64,000 nt of DNA from Meconema thalassinum (GCA_946902985.2 OX336388.2:1507676545-1507740544), one strand, 5' to 3'; numbered from the stretch's first letter, positions 1 to 11,485 are shown. Numbers and translations are program-made. Notes: generated by a model from the sequence alone, not told the origin.

Positions 1-137
1 AGGTGGCAACCTATGTTCTTGATTAGTAACTGTTTTTTTTATTAGGCTACGATTAGTTTGACACTTCCTAACCCTAAGACTCGCAAGGTGAGAGACCTAA
101 CCGGCCTTGTTAGTGATGCCTTAGAGAAAAGTGGCCG

Positions 138-505
138 GACCACTTCGTGGCTCAATGGCTAGCTTTCATAGTTATAACCCCCAAAGACCGAGTTTGATTC
201 CCAACTGTACAAAACATGTAATTCTGATCTAAGGGTTAATACGGGGTACACTCACGCTCGTGAGGAATAACTGACGAGAAGTGGGTTTGATTTCCTAATT
301 ATTCATCCTGTAGGTGGTTTCACCGCTTCTATTTGAGACAAATGCCGAGATGGTTCCTAACTTAAGGCCACAGCATATTTCCCAATCGTTTTCTCAATAC
401 ACGCTATAATAACACAGGTTGGTAGACAAATTCTACCACGCTCGAGTACACGAGGCTGTTTACCAAGATGTCCAATTATCTCAATGAAACAACAATAACA
501 ACGAC
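138..505 (+). mobile_element. SINE family C, near complete
   Basis: Head with box A-like TGGCTCAATGGCTAGC and box B-like GAGTTTGATTCCC; core ACGGGGTACACTCACG; tail with ATAACACAGGTTGGTAGACA and the terminal CAACAATAACAAC. Diverged. Confidence 0.8.
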
Positions 506-544
506 AGAAAAGCGACCGAAGGATTTAACAATTCAATTCAATAT

Positions 545-602
545 GTGAATGAAAGAATGAATGAATGAATGAATTAATTAATTAATTAATTAATTAATTA
601 AT
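545..602. repeat. (GAAT)n then (TTAA)n simple repeats
   Basis: GAAT words pass into ATTA words without a break. Immediately follows SINE C. Confidence 0.9.
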
Positions 603-904
603 AAAGTATGTAGTGTCCCTTGAAGGGCAAAGGCCTCCCTTGAAAGGGGGAGCTCATTGATTATATCTCACGTGGTGAGCTAGTCACATGAGATGATTAA
701 TTCTGTCACTATGATAGTCATAATGTTCTGACTTAACTAAAACCTACTATCCATAGTTTACTTCCTAAGTATGTGATTTTCGTCTCAAGTCTACACGTAG
801 CACTCAGTCTGACACTAATCTTGTGCCCGTTCAAATTATTTGACTATACATTGATATCGTAACACTTATATCACGTAACGATTCCCACATTCACTTGAAC
901 CACC

Positions 905-1037
905 GTCTTTCTAACTCCTTCCAATCCGTTCTGCGTCTTGCTGTCCTAGACCAGTGTGGTCCTAGTACTTGTCGGAAGTCATCCGCCCATCTTCTTCTCG
1001 GTCTGCCGCGGCTTATTTTGCCTGTGTAGGGGTTCTC
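905..1037 (-). pseudogene. LINE C-terminal remnant
   Basis: One minus-strand frame reads ENPYTGKISRGRPRRRW then ADDFRQVLGPHWSRTARRR and TDWKELER, the typical GRPRxRW...DW C-terminus of endonuclease-RT LINEs. Only the last ~45 codons remain. Confidence 0.7.
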
Positions 1038-1351
1038 TGCGCCCATCAGCTAAGTAATTATTTATTAGGTAATTCAGTACAATACCAACTCGTGGTGATC
1101 CAGTATTGTACATTCTGCATACTTATCCCTTGACACGATCGTACTGAGTGACCAGATAGCTGATGCTGTCGTAACTGTTGTTCTCTTCTTGTTTATTATT
1201 GCTTCCGTTAATCTACTATAAGTAGTGTACAGTTTTGGAGCCATTTTCCATTGTTTCCTAAACTATCCGTTATTGTTTGTAGCTCTTCAGTCAGTCAACA
1301 CGAATTTACCCAAAGACTAGGTGGGGTACAATGTATTGATATCGCACCAGG

Positions 1352-1788
1352 AGATGGCAGTTGGGTTTGAACTGTAGATTTCTTCCTGCTCAGTGCGTAT
1401 CACGCATTCCGAAAACATTAAGTTGGTCACTACTTACTTTGCCGGCCCCGTGGTGTTGGGGTAGCGCGTCTGCCTCTCGCCCGGAGGCCCCGGGTTCGAT
1501 CCCCGGCTCCGTCAGGGATTTTAAAACTGACGTGAGGGATGGAACGGGGTGCACTCAGCCTCGTGAGGACAATTGAGTAGCTGTCTGACAGTGAGACAGC
1601 GCCCCGATCACGAATACCAAGATTAACGGCCGAGGGGACCCGACGCGCTGATCACGCGTCACCCCAATATCTGCAGGCCAAATGGCTGGGCAGCGGTCGC
1701 TTGGTCGGCCTTAGCCCGTCATGGGCTGGATAGTGCCAGGGATTGACTTTTTTTTTGTTTGTTGACTACTTACTTCACTCACTCAGCA

Positions 1789-1831
<43 letters not shown>

Positions 1832-1832
1832 A
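1352..1832 (+). repeat. CTTT-tailed repeat, copy 1 (interrupted by SINE A)
   Basis: About 80 bp before SINE A (GAACTGTAGATTTCTTCCTG...CGTATCACGCATTCC) and the (TTTC)n after it match the minus strand of 54926-55095. The microsatellite is the element's 3' tail. Confidence 0.7.
1440..1764 (+). mobile_element. SINE family A, complete
   Basis: The tRNA-like head has a box A-like GTGTTGGGGTAGCGCG and a box B GGTTCGATCCC near 1494. The core at 1541-1568 holds GGAACGGGGT and CTCAGCCTCGTGAGG, shared with family C. The tail is T-rich. It is bounded by the 11-bp duplication ACTACTTACTT at 1429-1439 and 1765-1775. It sits inside a CTTT-tailed repeat. Confidence 0.88.
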
Positions 1833-2049
1833 GTGACTGGCTGCGTGTCGTCTGCTGCGATAACAACCATTGCCATGTGGGAAGCCGATATATTTAGGTT
1901 TGGAATAGGCATGCAATAATCTAACGTAGGCTAAAAATCACGTCCACGATTCTTTACTTTTGTTACTGTTGAGATGACGTAAAAGTATACTTCTGTGACA
2001 CACAAGATTAGTGAGATTCGTATAGACTCTGACATTATTAACAAACGAA

Positions 2050-2160
2050 TAACATTTCAATACCTCAAACCAGAATTCATTTCCGTAGTAGAGCCTGAAG
2101 CTGAACCCAGGCCTCCGTGTTGGCAACCAAGAATACTAACCACTATAAAACAAGACGTGC
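2050..2160 (-). mobile_element. SINE C-like head fragment, copy 1 of a pair
   Basis: Minus strand: box A-like TATAGTGGTTAGTATTC and box B-like GGGTTCAGCTTC followed by a diverged family C core. The tail is missing. Confidence 0.6.
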
Positions 2161-2213
2161 CAAAATATTGTTTAGCCCACAAGCCTGGTGTAAGTCTTTA
2201 AAACTCACACTAA

Positions 2214-2336
2214 CTGGAACTATATCGTTCCAGCACCTCAAACAAGAATAAATTAGTTCTTGGCATAGCCGAGAAGCAAACCTGGGCCTCAGGTTTGGCA
2301 GCAAGCAATGCTACCCACTATACCACAAGGTGTAGT
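2214..2336 (-). mobile_element. SINE C-like head fragment, copy 2 of a pair
   Basis: Minus strand: TGGTATAGTGGGTAGCA, box B-like CAGGTTTGCTTC, then TTGTTTGAGGTGCTGGAACG. It lies ~170 bp from a similar fragment in the same orientation. Confidence 0.6.
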
Positions 2337-2504
2337 TCTGCTTCCCCTATCATGGGGAAAGGTACATCTTTTTTAAGTTCTGTTTCCTTTACGGCAGATT
2401 GTGAGGCTACAAGAAATCCTGACTATTTTGATAGCCTTTAATTGTGATCTCTGTAACTCAGTTGGTTTCAAATATATGAATTAACCATTTTAATTTCTTA
2501 AGAA

Positions 2505-2700
2505 TGTGGTGCGGGATCAAATTCTGGCGCAGTCAGCTTGCATTTGAGGGTGCGCAATGCGAGGGAGCCGTGTCAGTAGATTTACTGGTACGTTAATGAT
2601 TAATTCCCTTCGGTTAAAGATTGTATCATCCGGGCGACTCTAAAATCCACAGTAGTTAAAAAGGACGTAATAGAACAATATTATTATTATTATTATTTTC
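2505..2700 (+). mobile_element. SINE family B, 5'-truncated
   Basis: Begins inside the tRNA-like head (CTGGCGCAGTCAGCTTGC) and continues with the family B body (GCGAGGGAGCCGTGTCAGTA, TTTACTGGTACGTTAATGA) to an (ATT)n tail at 2678-2698. Several small indels relative to the copy at 5.75 kb. Confidence 0.82.
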
Positions 2701-3690
2701 ATCTTAAAACCATAGTTATGAGATAAACGTATTCCAAGTTTGAGATAGATCCGTATCTTTCAACTATGAATTGTAGCCATCAGGAGAGTACTTCATCCGA
2801 CTCAGTCGATGCTGATCATGGTTAATGAGTAGGTTGTTATAGATATTTCCGACGCACATTTCGCTTTATCACTCTACTGTCGACAAGTCCCTTTCACTTT
2901 TCCTGGTCATATATTAAATCTACTTTTATCCTTGGAAAAATGTACTATTAATGGGTTTTAGAATGCTCATGTAATAGTATGACTCTTTAATTTTCAGAAG
3001 CATGGAGTTATCTCGAGTTTCTCTGCCCTCTGTGTCCGGAAGTAAATTGTGACACACATCAAGTAAACTGTGGACATAATCCCTCATGAATTTGGTGAGT
3101 GAGAACGAGGCTAATTCGTTCCCATCCAAGGCGGCTAAATTCCACGTCATAAAGCTGGGATAAAGTGAGTGTTCACCACTATTAACATACAAAGTAGCTC
3201 GTCTCCTCGGGAAGAATGGGCTAATTATTTTCCGCTCGTAATGATGTCGTCTTAGTCTTCAGTTGAGTTATACCGTCACTATCAGGAACAAAGTTAATGT
3301 GCTTGTCGCTCGTACAATGAAGTCCTATATATGTAATTCACTAGTATGCACGGAGTTGAAGGAAATGGGAGAATTATAAAAGACCCATAATGGAATGATA
3401 TTGCAGTCGAAAAGCCTCCATTTGGTTTCTTTTCTCCATCAATCCAGTTCAAAGTCTCTCAGAGTCACTCAATACTTTTCTTTGGCGAATCTCTTCCTAG
3501 TGGAATTGAAAGCCAGATGCCCTATCCAAAGCGTAGATTAGAGAGTCATATTCTGTGTTTGGTTGCATATCAGCATTCGCCTAAAGCCTTAGTGGAGAAA
3601 CCATGAAGATAACCACATCTAGAATTCCGTAAAGTGTAATTCGAGCCTTCTTAGTTGTTCGAATTCACAGAGGGAAACCCATTATAACCC
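2700..3690. other. Unassigned stretch
   Basis: Nothing recognised. An 88-codon minus-strand frame (2926-3192) has no known motif. Confidence 0.5.
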
Positions 3691-3734
3691 CCCTCCTAGG
3701 ATTATTGTTGTTGATTCATTTAGATGTATGGGAA

Positions 3735-4035
3735 AGCCCACTTACATGAGTAGCAGTGATCATTCTTTCAAAATTAAGGTCCGACCACAGCGTACAAATT
3801 ATGGTAAATATTAATTCGTAAACCGTGCCAGTGATAACTGGAATTCTCTACCTGCCGCAGTCTTAGGGCCTTTTCCCAAACATATAAGTGTGTTTAAGAA
3901 AAGACTGACGATTTGTGTAAATACTCCAGTTTAATTGTTATTGAATTGTTATGTATAATTATTTATTTGTTATGTATATCCAATTTACCACCGAGGGAAA
4001 CACCCCCAATTGCAAATAAATTAATGCATGAATGA
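3735..4035 (+). pseudogene. LINE C-terminal remnant with AATG-type tail
   Basis: A plus-strand frame ending at about 3932 reads ASDNWNSLPAAVLGPFP then KHISVFKKRLTICVNTPV and a stop. WNSLPAxV...FKxxL is the usual C-terminal end of CR1/I/Jockey-like LINEs. The following ~100 bp ends in repeated (ATGA) words, probably the 3' tail. Confidence 0.75.
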
Positions 4036-4256
4036 ATGTTAGTTTTAGAGGGTCATGTGGTCCCGAGTACTTGGGGATGTGTGTCATTAATCTTTATGAT
4101 AACCTACGGCATTGTGATAGCTGTGGTAGTGTGTGCATTTATCATTAAGAATAGCATCTGGAAGGAGGAGACCGTTGCCTCCCGACATTTGCCTGAAGTA
4201 GAAGTAATAAATCATGGAAAAACATTTCATTGGCAGCTGAGGTAGGGATCGAAGTC
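4036..4256 (-). mobile_element. SINE family C, 5'-truncated
   Basis: Reverse complement of the C tail (GTGGTCCCGAGTACTTGGGG, GATAGCTGTGGTAGTGTGTG) and part of the body. The head is missing. The 69-codon frame across it is a shadow. Confidence 0.75.
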
Positions 4257-4264
4257 ATCTCTTT

Positions 4265-4805
4265 TGTCTTTTCAGTTTTGTCGTATTTTCATTATATGAA
4301 ATACGGGCTTATGAGATCACCTATTGTCCGTGTGTGTGTGTGTGTGTGTGTGTTCCCCTATTAAAATCTAAACGGCTGCAGCGATTTCAGTGAAAATCAG
4401 TAAAAACAATTTTACTATATTCTTCGACCTTGAACGTGTTCATTCACATTTTAATAAGTTTCACCAATTCAACATGGAGGTCTCGCGAAATATTTCGCCG
4501 GCATTCTATATCCTCAAAATTCTTACTGATATCATGACATTTTGTATAGTGATCTAAAATACTACGGTAAGTTTTTCCATGAAACGTTTGAGAACCTGTT
4601 ATAAACAAAAATGACACGACGGCTAAGAGAAGATAAATTATTTAAATGGAATTTTCTCGCAATTTAACGACCCGAACGCAGTGAAACTGGATTGTGTAAA
4701 AGTTTATACATGATTTAATCTACTTGGATCTAATGTAATGCAATTCTTCTCACAAACTCAATATGGCAAAGGTGCGAAATTTAAAAATTAAGTTACTGCT
4801 TTTTG
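4265..4805 (-). mobile_element. H element, right-end half, diverged
   Basis: The terminal hairpin (GTATTTTCATTATATGAAATAC), GCTTATGAGATCACC, a (GT)n tract (4328-4354), and AAACGGCTGCAGCGATTTCA match the right end of H1 in reverse. About three ~146-bp units follow and then the match is lost. Confidence 0.75.
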
Positions 4806-4867
4806 TGACGTTCTCCCCTCAATGTTCCACACTTTCACCAAGAAAATATCTGGAGAGCATCGTATTA

Positions 4868-5034
4868 AGTCCCGAGGCACCTTATCCCATTCCCATGCCA
4901 GATAAATTACAGTAACACACACTACTACGGTCACATTAGAAATACAGTTTATCAAACAAATTGAACATACACCCTTGTACGTCGGACTGATGGACAACAT
5001 ATCCCAAGCCTGTAACATGAACAACAACATCAAA
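4868..5034 (+). mobile_element. SINE family C tail fragment
   Basis: Carries the tail words ACACACTACTACGGTCACAT and ACAAATTGAACATACACCC, ending in AACAACAAC before a LINE remnant. Confidence 0.65.
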
Positions 5035-5045
5035 TATATCATTAA

Positions 5046-5285
5046 CTCCAGAAGACTTCAATGGGTTGGTCATTTACTAGGGATGGGAGATGATAGGAAG
5101 GTCGTACAAATCTTTCAAGATGAACCAAAATGAAAAAGTCCACTAGGAAGACCACGAAGTTGCTGGAAAAGTGAATTCTCCAAACTTTGTAGACATATGA
5201 ATGTGAACAACCGGCAAGATCTCACCCAAAACAGAGTTAAGTGGAGGAATTTTGTGAGATCGACACGGGATCTTCGTGCCTCATA
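5046..5285 (+). pseudogene. LINE C-terminal remnant
   Basis: Reads RLQWVGHLLGMGDDRKVVQ, then after an in-frame stop SPLGRPRSCWKSEFSKL and RVKWRNFVRSTRDLRAS with a terminal stop. This is a LINE-type WVGHxxRM...GRPRxxW C-terminus, with at least one internal stop. Confidence 0.75.
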
Positions 5286-5520
5286 GAAACCTCTCGATGT
5301 CCGAAATTGTAGTAGGTCTACTGTGAAAAAAGAGTTAGACGCTCACATTTATTACACCAAACTATGTTTTTGAATTATTAATTACAAAGCAATTGAATAT
5401 TGAATATTCATTCAATCATTCATGCATTCATTCAGCATATGATTTGCTGCTAAAATAAATAATACACAGAATTTTAAGACAAACGTGGTGTCAACAATTT
5501 TCCTCTCATCACAGTTCTAT

Positions 5521-5700
5521 AAATTAACAAGATGTTCCGTAAAGAACATATAGCCTACTTTCTCCTAAATGTATGATTATAGTTATAACTCGTTATTATC
5601 AAAGAGTATAATAGAACTATTCTTTGTTGAAGACCTTAGAAACGATTTACCTCTATCAAACGCCACAACCTAGATAAAAACCATCATTGAAGAAAGAAAG
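5521..5700 (+). mobile_element. H element, left-end fragment
   Basis: AACAAGATGTTCCGTAAAGAACATATAGCCTAC is a diverged left end, keeping the complementary hairpin arms (GTTC/GAAC, ATGTTC/GAACAT). Similarity fades within ~150 bp. Confidence 0.6.
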
Positions 5701-5744
5701 ATAAGAAGTATATCAAGAATGTTATGGATCTGGAGACATAATCG

Positions 5745-5965
5745 ACCGGACTGGCTGCGTGGCTCAGCGGTAACGTTCTCGCTTGCTGGGCCCTAGGTTG
5801 CAGGTTCGTATCCTGGCGCAGTCAGCTGGCATTTGAGGGTGCACAAATGCGAGGGAGCCGTGTCAGTACATTTACTGGCACGTTAAAGATCCCCTTCGGG
5901 CCAAAATTCCGGCACCCCGGTGTCTCTAAAAGCAGCAGTAGTTAAAAGGGATGTAAAACCAATAA

Positions 5966-6001
<36 letters not shown>
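5745..6001 (+). mobile_element. SINE family B, complete
   Basis: tRNA-like head with box A TGGCTCAGCGGTAACG and box B GCAGGTTCGTATCC, the body with GCGAGGGAGCCGTGTCAGTA and CACGTTAAAGATCCCCTTCG, and a tail ATTATT repeated ten or more times. It defines the family for the copies at 2.5 and 17.0 kb. Confidence 0.88.
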
Positions 6002-6685
6002 ATATACGACCTGCCGTGGGCAACATCCAACTTTGAGTTGAGGCATGTCTTTACACGTCTGGTTGTGCATGGCTTTCACAACCCTAATTGAATTAACAAA
6101 TCTTTCCATGACCCTACAGAGACGTGTGTATACAAACTATGTGGATATTTTCGATTGCTATTTGCCTGAAATAAAAGTAGTAATTAATAACCTGAACTAA
6201 CACCAACGGCTTGAATTCAGTTACTATGTGAAATCGTTTTGTTCTTTACTTCAAATAACATTTTCAAGTAACGCAAAATAGGCTGTTACAAACCCTTTAA
6301 AATAAAAAGTAAAAATGTATCGTAGTATCATCTTGTCATTCTTCAAATTCGATGCGCATAGAATGCCAATGGTATAGTAATCAATGGAGCCCCACGTAGA
6401 CTAGTCGTGACATCTAGTGGTGAAATATCGAACAATATAATCCTAACAGAGCGAGTGCATTCTAGCGGCCAGAAGAAGAAACTTTTCAATAAAATCTGGA
6501 AGTTAATAAGTAGGTCGGCGTGCAGTTACCTTTTTGGCAGCTAGATGTCTCGAGTAAATCTGCTGGCGAATTATGTTTTAATTAAATATATATTTTACAC
6601 CATAATATGCACAATATAACGCTTAAATTTAAAACATCTGAGTCATTACAAAACAATAAACATATAACATTTCAAGCAAAAAACC
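6002..6685. other. Unassigned AT-rich stretch
   Basis: Nothing recognised. Confidence 0.5.
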
Positions 6686-6765
6686 TAGCTCTGATCGGGT
6701 TTGAACCATAGGCATTTGAGCGATAGGCTAACGCTCTACCACTGAGCTAATTGTGTCAACGAATA
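6686..6765 (-). repeat. tRNA-like sequence, probably a SINE head
   Basis: Minus strand reads AATTAGCTCAGTGGTAGAGC then GGTTCAAACCC, the A and B boxes at tRNA spacing. The T and anticodon stems do not pair well and the acceptor ends do not match, so I do not call a functional tRNA. Confidence 0.5.
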
Positions 6766-6949
6766 TCGTTCTATATAAAATGACTTACATAGAACTTGTT
6801 AGCAAATAATAATTTATACTAAACGATTTCATCACTGGAGTATATTATTTATATATAAAGCATTTCATACAAAGTTTATTTATTTTGTATCAGTACGCTA
6901 TATTGCATGCAATACTCAAATTAGTGAAATATAAGTCAGGCACAAGATA

Positions 6950-7605
6950 TCGGCTGCCATCTTGTCTTATTACTGAATCGGCTCAGCTGTTTAAAATCAC
7001 GTCTGCACTATAGTATTACAAAATAAACTTTTAATTTCGAACGTGCCTCTTCCTTTAGAACAGTTAAAACGATTCTCGGCTCGATAATCGGAACTGGTGG
7101 GTCCCATGATATGGATTATAAAGTTTGCATAATTCGCACGGCCGCCATCCTGAAATGGTATTGCGGACGACCTTGTAGTTTGGTCACAAGACGCATCCTA
7201 TACGAAGGTATGTTGTTACCAAATTTGGTAGAGATCGGATGATTTGGTTAGTCGTTATTTGATTTTACGTTTTGAACGTTTGAGTGGCCACCATTCAGTT
7301 TTAGTAAAGATGGCGGCGATATAAAACATGACACTGAGGTGTCCTTTGCTAGTGCTACCTTTGTACCAAATTTCGTTCAATTCGCATTCACCGTGTTCGA
7401 ATTGATAGGGGGGGGACAGACATTCAGAGTACACACACCCACACACACACAGACTCACACACACACATATACACACACACACACACGCACTCACACACAC
7501 ACAGACACACACACACACACAGACAGACACACTTTTTTCGCCCTGTGTGGATCTCATAAGTCTACTTTCATTTTTTGCAAAAATCGGAGGTAGGCTAAAA
7601 ATGCT
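6950..7605 (+). mobile_element. H-like element, right part
   Basis: Contains GCCATCTTG- and GCCGCCATCC-type motifs, GGTAGAGATCGGATGATTTG, a long CA-rich tract (7433-7531), and the end GATCTCATAAGTCTAC...AGGTAGGCTAAAAATG shared with the H elements at 15.9 and 21.1 kb. The left end is missing. The 131- and 84-codon frames across the CA tract are artefacts. Confidence 0.7.
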
Positions 7606-9077
7606 ATATTTACCTTCAGGCTCTCTAAAGCCTGTAACGATACATTTCATAACTTTTCAGATTTTGTCACTAACAAATTCCACTTTGTGTAAAGCTCTTG
7701 GGTCATAAAAGAATAACTGCATTTTAATAACGAATTGGTCGTTGCTACGTAGAGTATCTCCCTCCTAATTGACTGTATTGCTCCCTAATAGATGCTTACC
7801 CGTTCCGCCCGTGTTCATATGGCACACCATGCTCAGTTGCTCTACCTGCCACCAGGAGGGAATGTAGCTCCTGTTCCCGTGCAATTCATTGCCTTAGCTA
7901 TCGTCCACCGCGCCCTTGTGGTAGGGCTAACCCATGTGTTCAAGGGTTATCTGTGCCGGTTCAAGTTCAGGCATAGTTTTGGGTTTGTGTAGTAATTAGT
8001 TTAACTCTCATTTCATCTCAAACGGTATCCATCACTCCTCCCTCACATCAATCAAATGTCTCACTATGATTAGAAATATTCAAATAATTATGTTCTGCTC
8101 AGTAAATATATATTAAGTTTGAACATACCGAAATATAAATATTATATGCCAGAAAACTGCATTATTAGTTAGTTAGTTAGTTATTGTTGTTTTAAGGGGC
8201 GGAACTACGAGGTCATCTGCCCCTAAACTGCATCGTAAATAATCTCATTATAGTGCAAGTTTCATTATGATACAGGTTCTCCACCTATCAGATCTCAAGA
8301 TTTTCATTACGATACAGCTGTTTGAAGAATTAGGTAAGGATAGCATCGCACCTGCCCGGACTTCCACGGCCATCTATTTTAATTTCACTGCGTGGCTATT
8401 GTCATAGTGGGGTATTCAAGGAGGCCGTGGTCAATTACATGGTATTGTCTGCGTTCAATGTGCTCTGTTCAGTAAATGAAACTGGTAGAATCTCGACAGG
8501 TATTTATGAATATTTATGTTCGAACGTACATACTCGTAAGAAAATTATAAAACTCGCTTTCCTCTTTTTATAAACATACTCGTGTCTTAATTATTGTCAT
8601 TATAGGGTGGTTGCATAATGTACTATTTTAAGTTACTAAATTGGTGGCGATACACATGCTCATTTCTAGGCGACACTCATCTGCATTCAATTGGAGGTAA
8701 TATTCGGTAGTGTAATTACCTCTACGTGTCATGTGGTAACGCCTTTGTCATATTTGACACACAATTTACAACAACACGCGAGTTGACTACGAATTACATG
8801 CGGAATATACAAGTCATCTAATCGATAAATGCTTTTCGGGTCATTGTCGGATTTCAGCGTGTGTTTACAAGTATTGGATGGGATAATCCCATACCAGTGT
8901 AATGAGTGCATTAATACGTCCGTTGAACAATATACAAATGACACTATTTTGTTTGGATGAGTGACACAATCGTTTGGAGAAAACCACAGCTATTTTCATG
9001 TGAGTCTATGTAGTATATCTCGGTGTAAAGTAATGAAAACAACCAACGTTTGTAAAATTGTACAGTTTAAGCATCCA
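7606..9077. other. Unassigned stretch
   Basis: Apart from the SINE tail-like piece at 8160, nothing recognised. A 66-codon frame at 7795-7992 is GC-richer than its surroundings but matches no family I know. Confidence 0.5.
8160..8235 (-). repeat. SINE tail-like fragment
   Basis: TTGTTGTTTTAAGGGGCGGA followed by GAGGTCATCTGCCCCTAAAC has the look of a reversed SINE 3' end with an AAC-type tail. A weaker piece lies at 19070-19110. Confidence 0.4.
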
Positions 9078-9445
9078 GTCATTGCCACGGTGGGTGAGTG
9101 GATAGCGTGTCGGTCTACTAACCCCAAGATTGCAGGTTCGCTCCTGGCCGTGGTAAGTGATTTTTGAAAGGCGGCAAAAATACGACACGCATGTCATACG
9201 ATGTTAGCATGTCAAAGAACCCATTTGAATTCAGTAGGCCGTGTTCATAATGGCAAAATTAATCTCGGGAGTTTCCGTCAACACGAAGTTCCTCATTTCT
9301 CTACTAGGAAGCGCTATAGTGTTCAAGGAGCTTAGATATCTACTACCTCATTGACTTTCATAGTGATTCAAGGAACAACGAAATTCGACATGCAAGCTAC
9401 CCTCTGGGTGTCAAATTACAAAGCTTGCACCCGGGACCCAAGGCC
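9078..9445 (+). mobile_element. SINE family G, complete
   Basis: tRNA-like head with box A TGGGTGAGTGGATAGCG and box B GCAGGTTCGCTCC, then a body containing AGCATGTCAAAGAACCC, a 3' half with TTCTCTACTAGGAAGCGC and CATGCAAGCTACCCTCTGGG, and an end AGGCCATACG. It abuts the 3' end of LINE-1 copy 1. Confidence 0.8.
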
Positions 9446-11307
9446 ATACGTTGTTGTTTGAGTCTTCAGTCTTTTGACTGGTTTGATGCAGCGCTCCATG
9501 CCTCCCTGTCCTGAGCTAATCGTTTCATCTCTACATAGCTCTGACACCCTACATCCGAGGCAATCTGTTTAACATATTCTAACCTTGTTCTACCCCTACA
9601 GTTTTTGTCCTCGACCCTTCCTTCCATAACTAAGCTTGCTATTCCTGGGTGTCTTAGTATGTGTCCTACCAACCTATCTCTTCTCTTCTTTAGCAGTCGC
9701 CAAAAACATCTCTCCTCTCCCACTCGTCTTAATACCTCTTTGTTTGTAACCCTATCTACCCATCTGATCTTCATCATTCTCCTGTAACACCACATTTCAA
9801 ATGCTTCAATTCTCCTCTTTTCTGCTGCACCAATAGTCCAAGTTTCACTTCCATAGAGCGCCATGCTCCAGACAAAGGCTTTCAAAAATGACTTCTTAAT
9901 ACTTAAATCTATATTCGATGTCAGCAGATTCCTTTTTTGTAGAAATGCTTTCTTTGCCTGAGCCAACCTACTTTTTATATCCTCTTTGCTACGTCCATCA
10001 CTGGTTATTCTGCTTCCTAAGTAACAGAAGTCTCCTACTTCCTTCAGCTTTTCACCTGCCAATTTGATCTCCATAGAGGTTTCTGATTTATTTCGGCTGA
10101 ATTCCAGTATTTTTGTTTTACATTTATTTATTTTCATCATGAATTCTTTCCGCAAGACGGAGTCCATACCATTCAAAAACTCATTCAAATCCTCAGGCTT
10201 GTCGGCCAAGATGACGATGTCATCAGCAAATCTCAGAGTTGAAATTATTTCTCCTTGAATCTTCACTCCCACTTTAAATTTTTCTCTAATTTCCTTCATT
10301 GCTTGTTCAATGTAAAGATTGAAAAGTATGGGTGATAAGTTGCAGCCTTGCCTTACACCTTTCTGAATACCAGCTTCTCTCGCATGTCCTTCAACTCGAA
10401 TGACTGCTGTCTGGTTTCTGTACAGATTGTATATCACCCTCCTATCCCTGTACTTTATTCCAATCGATTTCAGAATGTCAAACAATTTAGTCCAATCAAC
10501 GTTATCAAAAGCCTTTTCTAAGTCTACAAAAGCCATGAACGTTCTCTTATCTTTTCTTATTCTACCTTCCAAAATCAGCCTAAGACTTATTGTTAGTACA
10601 GCTTCCCTTGTTCCTACATTTCTCCTGAAACCAAACTGGTCTTCACCCAACTCCGTTTCTATCTGGCTTTCCATCCTCTTGTAAATTATTCTAGACAGGA
10701 TCTTTGAAGCATGAGTAATCAAGCTGATTGTATGGTAATCTTCACATCTGTCAGCTCCCACTTTCTTTGGTACAGGGATGATTACATTCTTCTTGAAATC
10801 AGGGGGTACCTCACCTGTCTCATAAATCCTACACACCAAGTGAAATAACCTGATCAGACCTTCATCTCCTATGCAGCGTAGCAACTCAATCGGTATATCG
10901 TCTATGCCTGGTGCTTTGTTCCTGCTTAAGTCTTCCAAAGCTCTATCAAATTCTGATCTCAATATTAAATCTCCTTTCGTATCCTCATCAATTTCCTCCT
11001 CCCTTTCCATTACATGATTCTCAATCTCCTTTCCCTTATACAAACTCTCTATGTAAGCTTTCCATCTCTCAACCTTTTCTTCCCTATCTGTTAGAGGCTT
11101 TCCATTTGTGTCCTTAATATTACAGCACTTAGTCTTCTTTTCCCCAAAAGTATTCTTAATCCTTCGATAAGCTGTGCCTACTTTTCCTAATTTCAGACAA
11201 TTTTCTATACCTGCACATTTCTCTTTCAATTTCCCCCATTTCGGACTACTGTGTTGCGGTACATTATGACCTGACCAAGGAACACACATTGAAACCATAA
11301 TGTGCAC
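9444..11307 (-). CDS. LINE-1: 5'-truncated non-LTR retrotransposon reverse transcriptase, open
   Basis: A 613-codon open frame (9466-11307), though the first ~25 residues are probably flanking sequence read through; element-like coding starts near KWGKLKEKC. Motifs in order: KAPGIDDIPIELL (131-143), an NVIIPVPKKVG lead-in (174-184), GFRRNVGTREA (226-236), motif A FVDLEKAFDNVDW (260-272), motif B KGVRQGCNLSPILFN (316-330), motif C FADDIVILAD (360-369) with the catalytic Asp pair, CYLGSRI, then the basic C-terminal region SETWTIGAAEKRRIEAFEMW. No N-terminal endonuclease domain remains, so this is a 5'-truncated insertion. The 3' end carries a CAACAAC tail next to SINE G. Two other copies in the window (19.1-21.8 and 29.1-36.9 kb) are broken. 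I do not assign a clade; RTE-like or a related endonuclease-RT group is likely. Confidence 0.9.
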
Positions 11308-11329
11308 AAAATGTATGCTTTGAATTAGG

Positions 11330-11485
11330 GTTAGTACTTTTAATCGATTAATTTTAGTTATCGATTAATCGAAGAATAAAATCGATTATATGCTACAAAT
11401 AACGATTCATCAGTTCTGGGATTAATCGATTAATCAGTTGGTCGAATAATTGATTATTTGTTATGTTGATTAATCGATGATCTTT
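11330..11485. repeat. Cluster of TTAATCGATTAAT palindromes
   Basis: At least six matches to ATCGATTA or TAATCGAT, several overlapping as ATTAATCGATTAAT, within 155 bp. No known element recognised. Confidence 0.65.

Noticed and set aside
2926..3192. 88-codon minus-strand frame as a gene
   Set aside because: No motif, no related copy, no coding bias visible; frames of this length are expected in non-coding DNA.
6686..6765. Functional tRNA gene
   Set aside because: A and B boxes are present, but the stems and acceptor ends do not pair.
7255..7650. 131- and 84-codon frames across the CA tract, rich in Cys/Val or His/Thr
   Set aside because: They translate a (CA)n/(GT)n microsatellite at the end of an H-like element.
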